Position numbers and translations under genes: made by a program
Assembly (NCBI RefSeq): GCF_014844055.1
Contig: NZ_CP062167.1
Span: 3,199,501 to 3,263,500, forward strand
Length of the DNA stretch: 64,000 nucleotides
Source: Aureimonas sp. OT7
Lineage (GTDB): Bacteria > Pseudomonadota > Alphaproteobacteria > Rhizobiales > Rhizobiaceae
Direction: 5' to 3'
Shown here: one piece after another, positions 9,361 through 19,029 of the stretch
How positions within the stretch are numbered: the stretch's first letter is position 1
Layout: every line of letters starts with the position of its first letter
Notes under the pieces: model-generated
What the model saw: the letters and a program-made list of their open reading frames with translations, nothing else
What the model was told of the DNA's origin: nothing
Databases searched by the model: none

Positions 9361-10857
9361 TTACCGCATGACGGGCATGGAGAATTCCGCGCCGGACTTG
9401 ATGCCCGACGGCCAACGTGTCGTCACCGTCTTGGTACGGGTCCAGAACTTGATGGAATCCGGCCCGTGCTGGTTCAGGTCGCCGAAGGAGGACCGCTTCC
9501 AGCCGCCGAAGGAATGGTAGGCCAGCGGCGTGGGGATCGGCACGTTGACGCCGATCATCCCGACATTGACGCGCGCCGCGAAATCCCGGGCGGCATCGCC
9601 GTCACGGGTGAAGATCGCGACGCCGTTGCCGTATTCGTGCTTCATCGGCAGGGCCAGCGCGGACTCGTAGTCCGGCGCACGGACGACCGACAGCACCGGA
9701 CCGAAGATTTCCTGCTTGTATATATCCATCTCGGGCGTCACCTCGTCGAAGAGGCAGGCGCCGACATAGAAACCGTCTTCATACCCCTGGAGCCTGAAGC
9801 CGCGCCCGTCGACACGCAACTTCGCGCCTTCCTCGACGCCCTTGTCGATCAACTTCAGGATCTTCTCCTGCGACGCCTTGGTCACGACGGGCCCGAAATC
9901 GGCGGTGGCGTCGGTATAGGGGGCGATCTTCAACTGCTCGACGCGCGGGATCAGCCGCTCCATCAACGCATCCGCCGTTGCCTGGCCCACCGGAACGGCG
10001 ACGGAGATCGCCATGCAGCGCTCTCCGGCGGAGCCGTAGCCCGCGCCGATCAAGGCGTCGGCCGCCTGGTCGAGATCGGCGTCGGGCATGACGATCATAT
10101 GGTTCTTGGCGCCGCCGAAGGTCTGCGCCCGCTTGCCGTGGCGCGCGGCCTCGCCATAGACATAGGCCGCGATCGGCGTGGAGCCGACGAAAGATACCGC
10201 GCCGATATCGGGATGCTGGAGGATGAGGTCCACCGCTTCCTTGTCACCGTTGACGACATTGAGAATCCCCTTGGGAAGCCCCGCCTCGATCATCAGTTCG
10301 GCAAGGCGCATCGGCACCGAGGGATCGCGCTCGGACGGCTTCAGGATGAAGGCGTTGCCCGCGGCAATGGCCGGCGCGAACATCCACATCGGGATCATGG
10401 CCGGAAAGTTGAACGGCGTGATGCCGGCGCCGATGCCCACCGGCTGGCGCATGGAGAACATGTCGATGCCCGGGCCGGCGCCCTCGGTATATTCGCCCTT
10501 CTGGAGGTGCGGAATGCCGATCACGAATTCGCATACTTCCAGCCCGCGCTGGATGTCGCCCTTGGAATCCTCGACGGTCTTGCCGTGCTCCGCCGACAGA
10601 AGCTCCGCCAGTTCCTGCATGTTGTCGTTGAGAAGCTGGACATATTTCATGAAAACACGGGCGCGGCGCTGCGGATTGGTCGCGGCCCAGGCCGGCTGCG
10701 CGGCCTTGGCAGCGTCCACGGCGGCCTGAAGGTCCGCGGCATTGGCCAGCGACAGCTGCGCGCTCGCCTGCCCCGTCGACGGGTTGAACACATCGGCGCT
10801 GCGACCGGATGTACCGGCCACGCGGGCGCCGTCGATGAAATGGCCGATGCTGCTCAT
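9361..10857 (-). CDS. mmsA: Methylmalonate-semialdehyde dehydrogenase (CoA-acylating)
   Basis: A 498-residue aldehyde dehydrogenase. The catalytic cysteine is Cys281 in SAGERCMA. FGGAKNHMIVMPDAD and the PFNFPAMIPMW segment are typical of MmsA rather than general aldehyde dehydrogenases. MmsA turns methylmalonate semialdehyde into propionyl-CoA, or malonate semialdehyde into acetyl-CoA, in valine, thymine and myo-inositol breakdown. A divergent LysR-type gene starts 104 bases away and probably controls it. No other valine or inositol catabolic genes are nearby, but a branched-chain amino acid transporter lies 3.5 kb further on. Confidence 0.94.
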   Translation of the reverse strand: MSSIGHFIDGARVAGTSGRSADVFNPSTGQASAQLSLANAADLQAAVDAAKAAQPAWAATNPQRRARVFMKYVQLLNDNMQELAELLSAEHGKTVEDSKGDIQRGLEVCEFVIGIPHLQKGEYTEGAGPGIDMFSMRQPVGIGAGITPFNFPAMIPMWMFAPAIAAGNAFILKPSERDPSVPMRLAELMIEAGLPKGILNVVNGDKEAVDLILQHPDIGAVSFVGSTPIAAYVYGEAARHGKRAQTFGGAKNHMIVMPDADLDQAADALIGAGYGSAGERCMAISVAVPVGQATADALMERLIPRVEQLKIAPYTDATADFGPVVTKASQEKILKLIDKGVEEGAKLRVDGRGFRLQGYEDGFYVGACLFDEVTPEMDIYKQEIFGPVLSVVRAPDYESALALPMKHEYGNGVAIFTRDGDAARDFAARVNVGMIGVNVPIPTPLAYHSFGGWKRSSFGDLNQHGPDSIKFWTRTKTVTTRWPSGIKSGAEFSMPVMR

Positions 10858-10902
10858 GCGGGAAGACTCCTCCGTTCCTGTCGCCGCGCAGCGTATCGGC
10901 TC

Positions 10903-10923
10903 CTGACTTTATTTCAATGTCAG
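10903..10923. promoter_or_regulatory. Candidate LysR-type operator between mmsA and its regulator
   Basis: A perfect interrupted palindrome, CTGAC, 11 bases, GTCAG, in the 104-base divergent intergenic region. The size and spacing fit the LysR T-N11-A operator pattern, and the site lies 38 bases upstream of the regulator's start, where an autoregulated divergent operator would be. Confidence 0.5.
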
Positions 10924-10961
10924 CACTCGCAGAACCGTTGTGCGGATTCTATAGTCGCGCC

Positions 10962-11843
10962 ATGGACTGGGACGACCTCAAGATATTTCTAGCGATCGCC
11001 CGCGACGGCCAGATTCTCGGCGCGGCGCGTCGGCTGGCCCTCAACCACGCGACCGTCGCACGACGTCTCGACCGGCTTGAGCTGACGCTCGGAGAGCGTC
11101 TGTTCCTGCGCCGTTCGGGCGGCTGCGAGCTGACGGCCGCCGGTACCGCCCTTCTGCCGCGCGCGGAGCGGGTCGAGGCCGAGTTGCTGGCTGCCGAGGC
11201 CAGCGCGCGCAGCGCGGGCGGCCAGTTGTCGGGAACGGTGCGCATCGGGGCCCCGGACGGGTTCGGCACGGCCTTCCTGGCGCCGCGGCTTTGGCGGCTG
11301 CTCGACGGGCAGCCGCGCCTGACCCTGCAACTCGTGCCGGTGGCGCGCGCCTTCTCCCTGTCGCGGCGCGAGGCCGATCTGGCGATCACCGTGGAGAAGC
11401 CCGATCAGGGGCGGCTGGTATCCCGCAAGCTCGTCACCTATGGCCTCGGCCTCTATGCCGCACGCGCCTATCTTGCCTCCCATGGGGAGCCCTCGGATGC
11501 CGAGGCACTGGCGCGGCATCGGCTGATCGGCCATGTCGAAGACCTCGTCTACAGCCGGTCGCTGCACTATGCCGAGGATGCCGGCCTGCGCTGGCAGGCC
11601 GATTACGAGATTTCCTCCGCCGTCGGCCAGGTCGAGGCCGTCGCGGCGGGCGGCGGCATCGGCATCCTGCACCATTTTATGGCGCGCGGCAGAGCCGACC
11701 TGCAGCGGTTGCTGCCGGAGATCGGGATCACCCGGACCTATTGGCTGGTGTCGCACCAGAGCACCGCCAACCCCGCCGCCGTCCGCCATGTGGCCGACGG
11801 CATCCGCGATCTGGTCAACGATGAACGGGCGGTCTTCGCCTGA
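10962..11843 (+). CDS. LysR family transcriptional regulator
   Basis: A 293-residue LysR protein. The N-terminal winged helix-turn-helix is MDWDDLKIFLAIARDG followed by ARRLALNHATVARRLDRLE; a substrate-binding domain follows (GTVRIGAPDGFG onward). I start at ATG 10962, which gives the canonical N-terminus; the frame is open from 10917 without support. It is divergent from mmsA and the LysR-type palindrome at 10903-10923 lies between them, so mmsA is the likely target. The inducer is unknown; an intermediate of valine breakdown is a guess from context. Confidence 0.9.
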   Translation: MDWDDLKIFLAIARDGQILGAARRLALNHATVARRLDRLELTLGERLFLRRSGGCELTAAGTALLPRAERVEAELLAAEASARSAGGQLSGTVRIGAPDGFGTAFLAPRLWRLLDGQPRLTLQLVPVARAFSLSRREADLAITVEKPDQGRLVSRKLVTYGLGLYAARAYLASHGEPSDAEALARHRLIGHVEDLVYSRSLHYAEDAGLRWQADYEISSAVGQVEAVAAGGGIGILHHFMARGRADLQRLLPEIGITRTYWLVSHQSTANPAAVRHVADGIRDLVNDERAVFA

Positions 11844-11852
11844 CCGGGCTGA

Positions 11853-12713
11853 TCAGGCGGCGGCTGAGGTGACGACCTGCGACTCGGCGGGCTTCTGCAT
11901 TCCCGACAGGCGATCATCGACGATACGCCACCGGTCCATGGCGCCCGCACACAGGGCCGGAAACAACCAGGCCGGATCTCCGGACTCGACCTTCACACGC
12001 GGCAACGTCAACGCCTCGCGTCGCGTGGCTCCGGCCACGACCGGCCCGTGAAGGCTCGAGAATGCCAGGGTGTAGCCCGCCTCCTCCGCGCAGGCGACGA
12101 CGTCGGGCGTCATGTCGTTCCGGGTGCCGAACGGATAGGCGAAGGAGCGGATCTCGCGGCCCATCTCGTCTTCCAGGCGTCGGCGCGAATCCTTCAGTTC
12201 CGCCAGGACCTCGCGGCGCGGCAGTCCGCCGAGCGACCGGTGCGAAATCGAGTGCGAGCCGATGGTAATGCCGCCATCCTGGACCTGCCGCACCTCGTCG
12301 AAGGTCATCAGCTCGAAACCGGCCGGGCGGCCGGCAAGGATATAGGCCACGGATGGCACCCGATGCTTCTGCAGGATCGGCATGGCGACCGTGCGCACCG
12401 ACGGATCGCCATCGTCGAACGTCACCAGAACCGAGCCGTCGGCCAAGCTTTTCCGTCCGGCCACGAATGCCTCGATATCGGCCAGCGAAACGGCTTTTCC
12501 GGTGCTGGCCAGATAGCCCATCTCGCGATCGAACTGGGCGGCCGAGACAGTGAAGGGCGCGTGATGGTCGTCGCCGAAGCGGTGATAGGTCAGGACGCGG
12601 ATTTCAACTCCGGCGACTCGCCTGGAAGGCAAGACGCGGCCAAGTCCACCGACGAGGCCTCGGGCACCCTTCTTGGCGATCCATCGGCTGGTTGCAATGC
12701 TGTGGCCTGGCAT
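11853..12713 (-). CDS. Polysaccharide deacetylase (NodB homology domain)
   Basis: A 286-residue carbohydrate esterase family 4 protein. The metal and catalytic motifs are VTFDDGDPS (98-105) and SHSISH (153-158), with SFAYPFG further on. No clear signal peptide is seen, so it may act in the cytoplasm or be anchored by its basic N-terminus. The start at 12713 has GAGAGG seven bases upstream, but this makes it overlap the end of the wecG-like gene by 124 bases in another frame. The pairing with a WecG-type glycosyltransferase points to an exopolysaccharide or surface glycan; the substrate is unknown. Confidence 0.85.
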   Translation of the reverse strand: MPGHSIATSRWIAKKGARGLVGGLGRVLPSRRVAGVEIRVLTYHRFGDDHHAPFTVSAAQFDREMGYLASTGKAVSLADIEAFVAGRKSLADGSVLVTFDDGDPSVRTVAMPILQKHRVPSVAYILAGRPAGFELMTFDEVRQVQDGGITIGSHSISHRSLGGLPRREVLAELKDSRRRLEDEMGREIRSFAYPFGTRNDMTPDVVACAEEAGYTLAFSSLHGPVVAGATRREALTLPRVKVESGDPAWLFPALCAGAMDRWRIVDDRLSGMQKPAESQVVTSAAA

Positions 12714-13471
12714 GAGGCGCCTCTCTCGAAAACGGCTCCGGCGCGCCGTTCTGCCGCCGCGGTCCGAAACATGCGATACATAAAAACCGGGTTGCCGATC
12801 AGATAACGGCGTGCCTTCCAGGGCTGCCGCAGCATCAGATGCACCCATTCGATGCCCAAGCTGCGCATCCAGCGCGGCGCACGGACGAGGCCGCCGCCCC
12901 AGTATTCGAACAGCCCCCCGACCGCGACCGTCAAGGCCGCCGGCAGGGCGGCGCGGTGCCGGTCGATCCACTTCTCCTGCAACGGGTTGCCCATGCCCAC
13001 CAGCACGAGATTTGCCCCGCAACGGCGGATGTCGTCCAATACGGCCTCGCTGGCCGCCGCGTCGATGTAGCCATGATGGGCGCCGACGAAGTCGACCCCG
13101 GGAAACATGACCTGCGCGTTGGCGCGAATGGTCTCGATGCGTTCGGGTGCACTGCCGACGAGATAGCATTTGATGCCGCTGCCGCGGCTGAGCAGCATCG
13201 GCACGAGGTCGGTGCCGTTGACGTTGTCGAGAAGCGTCACACCGCGTCCGCGCGCGGCCCAGCGAACGCCGGTACCGTCTCCGTAGACGACGTCGGCGCG
13301 GTTGAGAATCGCCCGGTAGGCAGAGTCCTCGCAGGCATTGTTGAGCGTGTGCGCGTTGACGAAATAAAGCGAACGTGGGCCCTCGCCGTCGATCAGGGCG
13401 GCGATACGCTGGAAGGCGGCCTCGATCGTCTCGTTCGCGATGGTGACGCCCAGGATCTGGCAGCGGTCCAC
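12590..13471 (-). CDS. WecG/TagA/CpsF family glycosyltransferase
   Basis: About 293 residues. Family marks are the start QILGVTIANETIEAAFQRI, YFVNAHTLNNA, VYGDGTGVRWAA, NGTDLVPMLL and GMGNPLQEKWI. The family transfers HexNAc or ManNAc-type sugars to lipid-linked carriers. Members usually end near YLIGNPVFMYRMF; here about 50 more residues follow and run into the deacetylase gene. No ATG is near: a GTG at 13471 has GGAG eight bases upstream and gives the usual N-terminus; a GTG at 13531 would add 20 residues. The acceptor sugar is not predictable from sequence. Confidence 0.86.
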   Translation of the reverse strand: MDRCQILGVTIANETIEAAFQRIAALIDGEGPRSLYFVNAHTLNNACEDSAYRAILNRADVVYGDGTGVRWAARGRGVTLLDNVNGTDLVPMLLSRGSGIKCYLVGSAPERIETIRANAQVMFPGVDFVGAHHGYIDAAASEAVLDDIRRCGANLVLVGMGNPLQEKWIDRHRAALPAALTVAVGGLFEYWGGGLVRAPRWMRSLGIEWVHLMLRQPWKARRYLIGNPVFMYRMFRTAAAERRAGAVFERGASCQATALQPADGSPRRVPEASSVDLAASCLPGESPELKSAS

Positions 13472-13629
13472 GATCACATCTCCGGAAAGGCCGAGGGCCG
13501 GAAGGCCTCGGAACCGGACGAAGTTTCGCACTCGCGGTGCTAGAGCATCAAGAAGCCTTCAACCACTTCGGGTTTAGGGCCGCATCCACCTTTGGTGGAA
13601 GATTTACAGCCGTCCTTCGAGCACCGTCC

Positions 13630-14112
13630 TCAACCGGCCAGCGTCGCCACGTCGGCCCGCCGTACGGGAGGCGGAAGATCGGTGATGCCGAGGCGATGGC
13701 GGATGGCGCCCTTGTCGCCCACCAGGGTCTCGATCGAATGCTTCTCGAGCGCCCCGAGAAAGGCGTTCAACGCCTCGCGGAGTGCGGAATTGAGCGCGCA
13801 ACTGTCCACCAGGGGACAATCGACCGCGCCGGTCTCGAAGCATTCGGCAAGCGAAAAGCTCTCTTCCGTCACGACGACCACGGCCTTGAGCGAAATCTCC
13901 GATGCGGGCCGCGCCAGACGTATGCCGCCATTGCGACCGCGAATCGTCTCGATGAAGCCGGCTTCCACCAGCGGCTGCAAAATCTTGAACAGAAAGAGTT
14001 CGGAGACGGAGTATGCCGCGGCGATTTCGCCCACCCGGCTCAACTTACCGGAGTTGGCCGCGCAGTACATGAGCATCCGGATCGCATAGTTCGTCTGACG
14101 CGTAAGGCGCAT
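13630..14112 (-). CDS. rirA: Iron-responsive regulator RirA (Rrf2 family)
   Basis: A 160-residue Rrf2 protein that matches rhizobial RirA closely: it begins MRLTRQTNYAIRMLMYCAAN, has the recognition-helix region SVSELFLFKILQPLVEAGF and a wing with RGRNGG. The three cluster cysteines lie in AECFETGAVDCPLVDSCALN (about residues 90, 98 and 104). RirA with a [4Fe-4S] cluster represses iron-uptake genes when iron is plentiful and is largely restricted to Rhizobiales and relatives, which makes it a taxonomic marker. It is divergent from the liv operon across a 289-base AT-richer spacer. No iron-uptake gene is in the window. Confidence 0.93.
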   Translation of the reverse strand: MRLTRQTNYAIRMLMYCAANSGKLSRVGEIAAAYSVSELFLFKILQPLVEAGFIETIRGRNGGIRLARPASEISLKAVVVVTEESFSLAECFETGAVDCPLVDSCALNSALREALNAFLGALEKHSIETLVGDKGAIRHRLGITDLPPPVRRADVATLAG

Positions 14113-14401
14113 CGGTTTCCTCCGAAAGCGGGGCGGCTTAAGGGCCGCTCGATACTGTTAGAACAATTCCAATCTGAATTAAAGACCGCCAAACCATACC
14201 GGACCATAAAATTGGAGTTTTCAACTCAATTTTCAACGCCGCCTATTTTAAACTTTAGATGATATTGCAAAGTCCATAAATCCAGTTGATCATCCCCATA
14301 AAAAATGATGCTACTTCAATCGTGCCTTTTTTTGAGGCGGATGGGATGCTGTAGCCAACCGGGAAGCGGGCGCCATGCGCCCGAGGGGGACTAACAATAA
14401 T
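14113..14401. promoter_or_regulatory. Divergent rirA/livH promoter region
   Basis: 289 bases without a gene, clearly richer in A and T than its surroundings. It must hold the promoters of rirA (leftward) and of the liv operon (rightward). It contains an imperfect AT-rich inverted repeat at 14208-14233 (arms AAAATTG-AGTT and AACT-CAATTTT, with one bulged G) and a GGGCG/CGCCC hairpin at 14368-14382 just before the livH ribosome site. I cannot assign exact -35 and -10 boxes. Confidence 0.6.
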
Positions 14402-15304
14402 ATGGAATACTTCCTTCAACAATTGATCAACGGGATCACCCTCGGGTCGATCTACGGGCTGATCGCCATCGGATACACGATGGTTTACGGTATTATCGGC
14501 ATGATCAACTTTGCCCACGGCGAAGTGTTCATGATCGGCTCATTCATCGCGCTTACGACATTTCTCGTCCTTATATCTTTCGGTTTGACGTTCCTGCCGC
14601 TCATCCTGCTGCTGATCGTCATCGTGGCGATGGTGTTCACCTCGCTCTGGGGCTGGACGATCGAACGCATCGCCTATCGGCCGCTGCGTGGCTCGTTCCG
14701 GCTGGCGCCGCTGATCACCGCCATCGGCATGTCGATCTTCCTGCAGAACTTCGTGCAGGTGACGCAGGGCGCGCGCGTCAAGCCGTTGCCGCCCCAGATC
14801 CAGGGCAGCATCCAGCTGATTCCGGGCGTGCAGATCTCATACATGCAGATCACCATCATCGTGCTGACGCTGGTGTTGATGACGGTCTTCTCGCTCATCA
14901 TCTCCCGCACATCGCTGGGCCGCCAGCAGCGCGCCTGCGAGCAGGACGCCAAGATGGCCTCGCTGCTCGGGGTCAACGTCGACCGGACGATCTCGCTCAC
15001 CTTCATCATGGGTGCGGCACTCGCCTCGGTCGCGGGCCTGATGTACCTCCTCTATTACGGCGTCATCGACTTCTATATCGGCTTCCTGGCAGGCGTTAAG
15101 GCCTTCACGGCCGCGGTCCTCGGCGGCATCGGGTCGCTTCCCGGCGCAATGCTGGGCGGATTGCTGATCGGCCTCATAGAGACATTCTGGTCGGGATATT
15201 TCTCCGTCGAGTACAAGGACGTCGCCGCCTTCTCCATCCTGGCGATCGTGCTGATCTTCCTGCCCTCGGGCCTGCTTGGCCGCCCCGCCGTCGAGAAGGT
15301 CTGA
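14402..15304 (+). CDS. livH: Branched-chain amino acid ABC transporter permease LivH
   Basis: A 300-residue inner-membrane permease with about eight hydrophobic segments. It carries the LivH marks [20 protein letters not shown] near the N-terminus, the helix from about 135 on, and [13 protein letters not shown], the cytoplasmic coupling loop that meets the ATPase. With livM it forms the channel for leucine, isoleucine, valine or related amino acids. I start at 14402, after GAGGGGG; an ATG at 14375 would add nine residues and lies inside a hairpin. It is the first gene of a compact operon. Confidence 0.95.
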   Translation: MEYFLQQLINGITLGSIYGLIAIGYTMVYGIIGMINFAHGEVFMIGSFIALTTFLVLISFGLTFLPLILLLIVIVAMVFTSLWGWTIERIAYRPLRGSFRLAPLITAIGMSIFLQNFVQVTQGARVKPLPPQIQGSIQLIPGVQISYMQITIIVLTLVLMTVFSLIISRTSLGRQQRACEQDAKMASLLGVNVDRTISLTFIMGAALASVAGLMYLLYYGVIDFYIGFLAGVKAFTAAVLGGIGSLPGAMLGGLLIGLIETFWSGYFSVEYKDVAAFSILAIVLIFLPSGLLGRPAVEKV

Positions 15305-15309
15305 CCGTC

Positions 15310-16764
<1,455 letters not shown>

Positions 16765-16766
16765 GC

Positions 16767-17768
16767 ATGATCGCCAATACGGAACAGACAAGAATGGCAT
16801 CCAGCGAGCGCTGGACGGCAGACCCCGTCCTGACGGTCGAGCATCTGACGATGCGCTTCGGTGGCCTCACGGCCATCGATGACCTCTCCTTCGACGTCGG
16901 ACGCGGCGACATCACCGCGCTCATCGGCCCCAACGGCGCCGGCAAGACGACCGTGTTCAACTGCGTCACCGGTTTCTACAAGCCGACCGAAGGGCGCATC
17001 ACCCTGCGGCGTGGGCGCGGCATACCCGCGCGCGCGGTCGAGGACCTGACGCGCAGCGGCCGCCAGTATATGAAGGCCGAGGGCGGCGAGCTCTTCCTGC
17101 TCGAACGCATGGCCGACTTCAGGATCACCCACACCGCCGGCGTCGCCCGCACCTTCCAGAACATCCGCCTGTTCGGCGGCATGACGGTCTTCGAAAACCT
17201 GCTCGTCGCACAGCACAACCGGCTGATGGTGGCTTCCGGCTTCACCTTCGCCGGACTGGTCGGCCTGCCCTCATACCGCCGTGCGCGGGAAGCGGCGCAG
17301 GACCTGGCGATCGACTGGTTGAAACGGACGGCTCTCCTGGACCGGGCCGACGACCCTGCCGCCGATCTTTCCTACGGCGACCAGCGCCGGCTGGAGATCG
17401 CCCGCGCCATGTGCACGCAGCCGGCGCTCCTGTGCCTCGACGAGCCCGCCGCCGGCCTCAACCCCCGCGAATCCGCCGAGCTCAACGACCTGCTGCGCTC
17501 GATCCGCGACGATGACGGCGTGTCCATCCTGTTGATCGAGCACGACATGGGCGTCGTCATGGAGATTTCGGACCACATCGTGGTTCTGGACTACGGCAGG
17601 AAAATCTCGGACGGCACGCCCGATAGCGTCCGCAACGACCCGAACGTCATCGCCGCCTATCTGGGCGTCGACGACGAAGAGGTCGAGGCCGTCGAGGAGA
17701 AGCTCGAGCAGGGCGACGTCGACGCGGCCATCGCAGAAGCCAACCTAGACCAGGGAACCGCCCGATGA
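16767..17768 (+). CDS. livG: Branched-chain amino acid ABC transporter ATPase LivG
   Basis: A 333-residue ABC ATPase. Walker A is GPNGAGKT (54-61), the Q-loop region is ARTFQNIRLF, the signature is LSYGDQRRLEIAR and Walker B is LLCLDEPAAGLN. It is longer than the usual 250-260 residues for two reasons: an insert of about 40 residues between Walker A and the Q loop (from RRGRGIPARAVEDL to about ERMADFRI), and an acidic C-terminal tail (VDDEEVEAVEEKLEQGD). Both may fit the enlarged LivM. It starts with GAAGGG upstream, three bases after livM, and overlaps livF by ATGA. Confidence 0.94.
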   Translation: MIANTEQTRMASSERWTADPVLTVEHLTMRFGGLTAIDDLSFDVGRGDITALIGPNGAGKTTVFNCVTGFYKPTEGRITLRRGRGIPARAVEDLTRSGRQYMKAEGGELFLLERMADFRITHTAGVARTFQNIRLFGGMTVFENLLVAQHNRLMVASGFTFAGLVGLPSYRRAREAAQDLAIDWLKRTALLDRADDPAADLSYGDQRRLEIARAMCTQPALLCLDEPAAGLNPRESAELNDLLRSIRDDDGVSILLIEHDMGVVMEISDHIVVLDYGRKISDGTPDSVRNDPNVIAAYLGVDDEEVEAVEEKLEQGDVDAAIAEANLDQGTAR

Positions 17769-18520
17769 GCGCCGTCAATCCCAACGCCGCGGCGGCCACG
17801 GCGCCGCTTCTGTCCATTCGCGGGGTCGAGACGTTCTACGGCAAGATCCAGGCGCTCCGGGGCGTCGACGTGGACGTCCACGAGGGCGAGATCGTAACGC
17901 TGATCGGCGCCAACGGCGCCGGCAAATCCACCCTCATGATGACGGTGTGCGGCAACCCGCGCGCCCGTTCCGGGCAGATCGTCTATCGCGGCGAAGACAT
18001 CACCCATCTGCCGACGCACGACATCATGAAGCGTCAGATTGCCCAATCGCCGGAAGGCCGCCGCATCTTCGGCCGCATGACGGTGATGGAAAACCTGCAG
18101 ATGGGCACCACCCTGATCGGGCAGGATCACTTCGACGAGGATCTGCAGCGCATCTTCACCCTCTTCCCGAGGCTGAAGGAGCGTATCGACCAGCGGGCCG
18201 GAACATTGTCGGGCGGCGAGCAACAGATGCTCGCCATCGCCCGCGCCCTGATGAGCCGTCCGAAGCTGCTGCTTCTGGACGAACCGTCGCTGGGTCTGGC
18301 GCCGATCATCGTGAAGCAGATTTTCGAAGCGATCCGCGAGCTGAACCGCACCGAAGGACTGACCGTCTTCCTGGTGGAACAGAACGCCTTCCATGCCCTG
18401 CGCCTCGCGCATCGCGGCTACGTGATGGTCAACGGTTCGATAACGATGTCCGGCACCGGACGCGAACTTCTGGCGCGTGAAGAGATCCGCAGCGCCTATC
18501 TCGAAGGCGGGAGGCACTGA
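17765..18520 (+). CDS. livF: Branched-chain amino acid ABC transporter ATPase LivF
   Basis: A 251-residue ABC ATPase of normal length for LivF. Walker A is GANGAGKST, the Q-loop region is IAQSPEGRRIFGRMTVMENL, the signature is LSGGEQQMLAIARAL and Walker B is LLLLDEPSLGLAP. It pairs with LivG as the ATP-hydrolysing dimer. It overlaps livG by ATGA and the next small gene by one base, so the three are translated as a coupled block. Confidence 0.95.
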   Translation: MSAVNPNAAAATAPLLSIRGVETFYGKIQALRGVDVDVHEGEIVTLIGANGAGKSTLMMTVCGNPRARSGQIVYRGEDITHLPTHDIMKRQIAQSPEGRRIFGRMTVMENLQMGTTLIGQDHFDEDLQRIFTLFPRLKERIDQRAGTLSGGEQQMLAIARALMSRPKLLLLDEPSLGLAPIIVKQIFEAIRELNRTEGLTVFLVEQNAFHALRLAHRGYVMVNGSITMSGTGRELLAREEIRSAYLEGGRH

Positions 18521-18870
18521 TGCAGCCGGAAATGACGCTTCTCTGGGAAGTCACCCTCTTCGAGTTCCTGCTGGTGACCGCGATCATCGGCGGCGGCATG
18601 GCCTACATGATCGGCCGGTCTACCGCCCTCACCTGGAGCGGGTGGGGGCTGATGGCCTTCTATGTCCTGCTGCTGACGATCGCCGTCCGCTTCATCCACT
18701 TCAGCCTGTTCCACGGAACGTTCTTCCTTCCGTTCGAAACGCTGCCGATCGCACTGCACTATGCGGCGATCGACTACGTCGTTCTGTTCCTGCTCGCCGC
18801 CACAGGTCGCTGGCGTACCCGCGCGTCGCAGATGGCGCGCCAGTACCGCTTCCTCGACCAGCAAGCTTGA
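18520..18870 (+). CDS. Small membrane protein of the liv operon
   Basis: A 116-residue protein with three or four hydrophobic segments (about residues 10-30, 40-60, 66-80 and 83-95) and a basic C-terminal tail (GRWRTRASQMARQYRF). Its ATG shares one base with the livF stop, so it is translated directly after the ATPase and before livK. I believe this is the uncharacterised family (possibly DUF6867) found beside liv genes in related bacteria, but I cannot check that. A transporter accessory or assembly subunit is the simplest guess. Confidence 0.82.
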   Translation: MQPEMTLLWEVTLFEFLLVTAIIGGGMAYMIGRSTALTWSGWGLMAFYVLLLTIAVRFIHFSLFHGTFFLPFETLPIALHYAAIDYVVLFLLAATGRWRTRASQMARQYRFLDQQA

Positions 18871-18935
18871 ACTGGGCACGGATTGACGCCGCACAAGAAT
18901 TAATCTTCCGGCGGCGTCTTTCCCATTTCATAATC

Positions 18936-18964
18936 CCCTGGACTGGTCTTTAATCCATCCAGGG
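18936..18964 (+). other. Hairpin between the liv membrane genes and livK
   Basis: Seven-base perfect arms CCCTGGA and TCCAGGG enclose a 15-base loop. There is no T run after it. Its place, before the highly expressed binding-protein gene, suggests a partial terminator or an mRNA stabiliser between livF and livK; that is inference. Confidence 0.5.
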
Positions 18965-19029
18965 CACCGCGCGGCACCAGCATCAGAGAGCCTGCCGGGG
19001 TGGATCGTCAACAACATGGGAAGGTCATG

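Noticed and set aside
9466..10992. 508-codon frame on the plus strand
   Set aside because: Antisense to mmsA, without recognisable motifs.
13585..13599. Hairpin TCCACC-TTT-GGTGGA downstream of rirA as a terminator
   Set aside because: The stem is short and no T run follows on the minus strand, so I do not call it.
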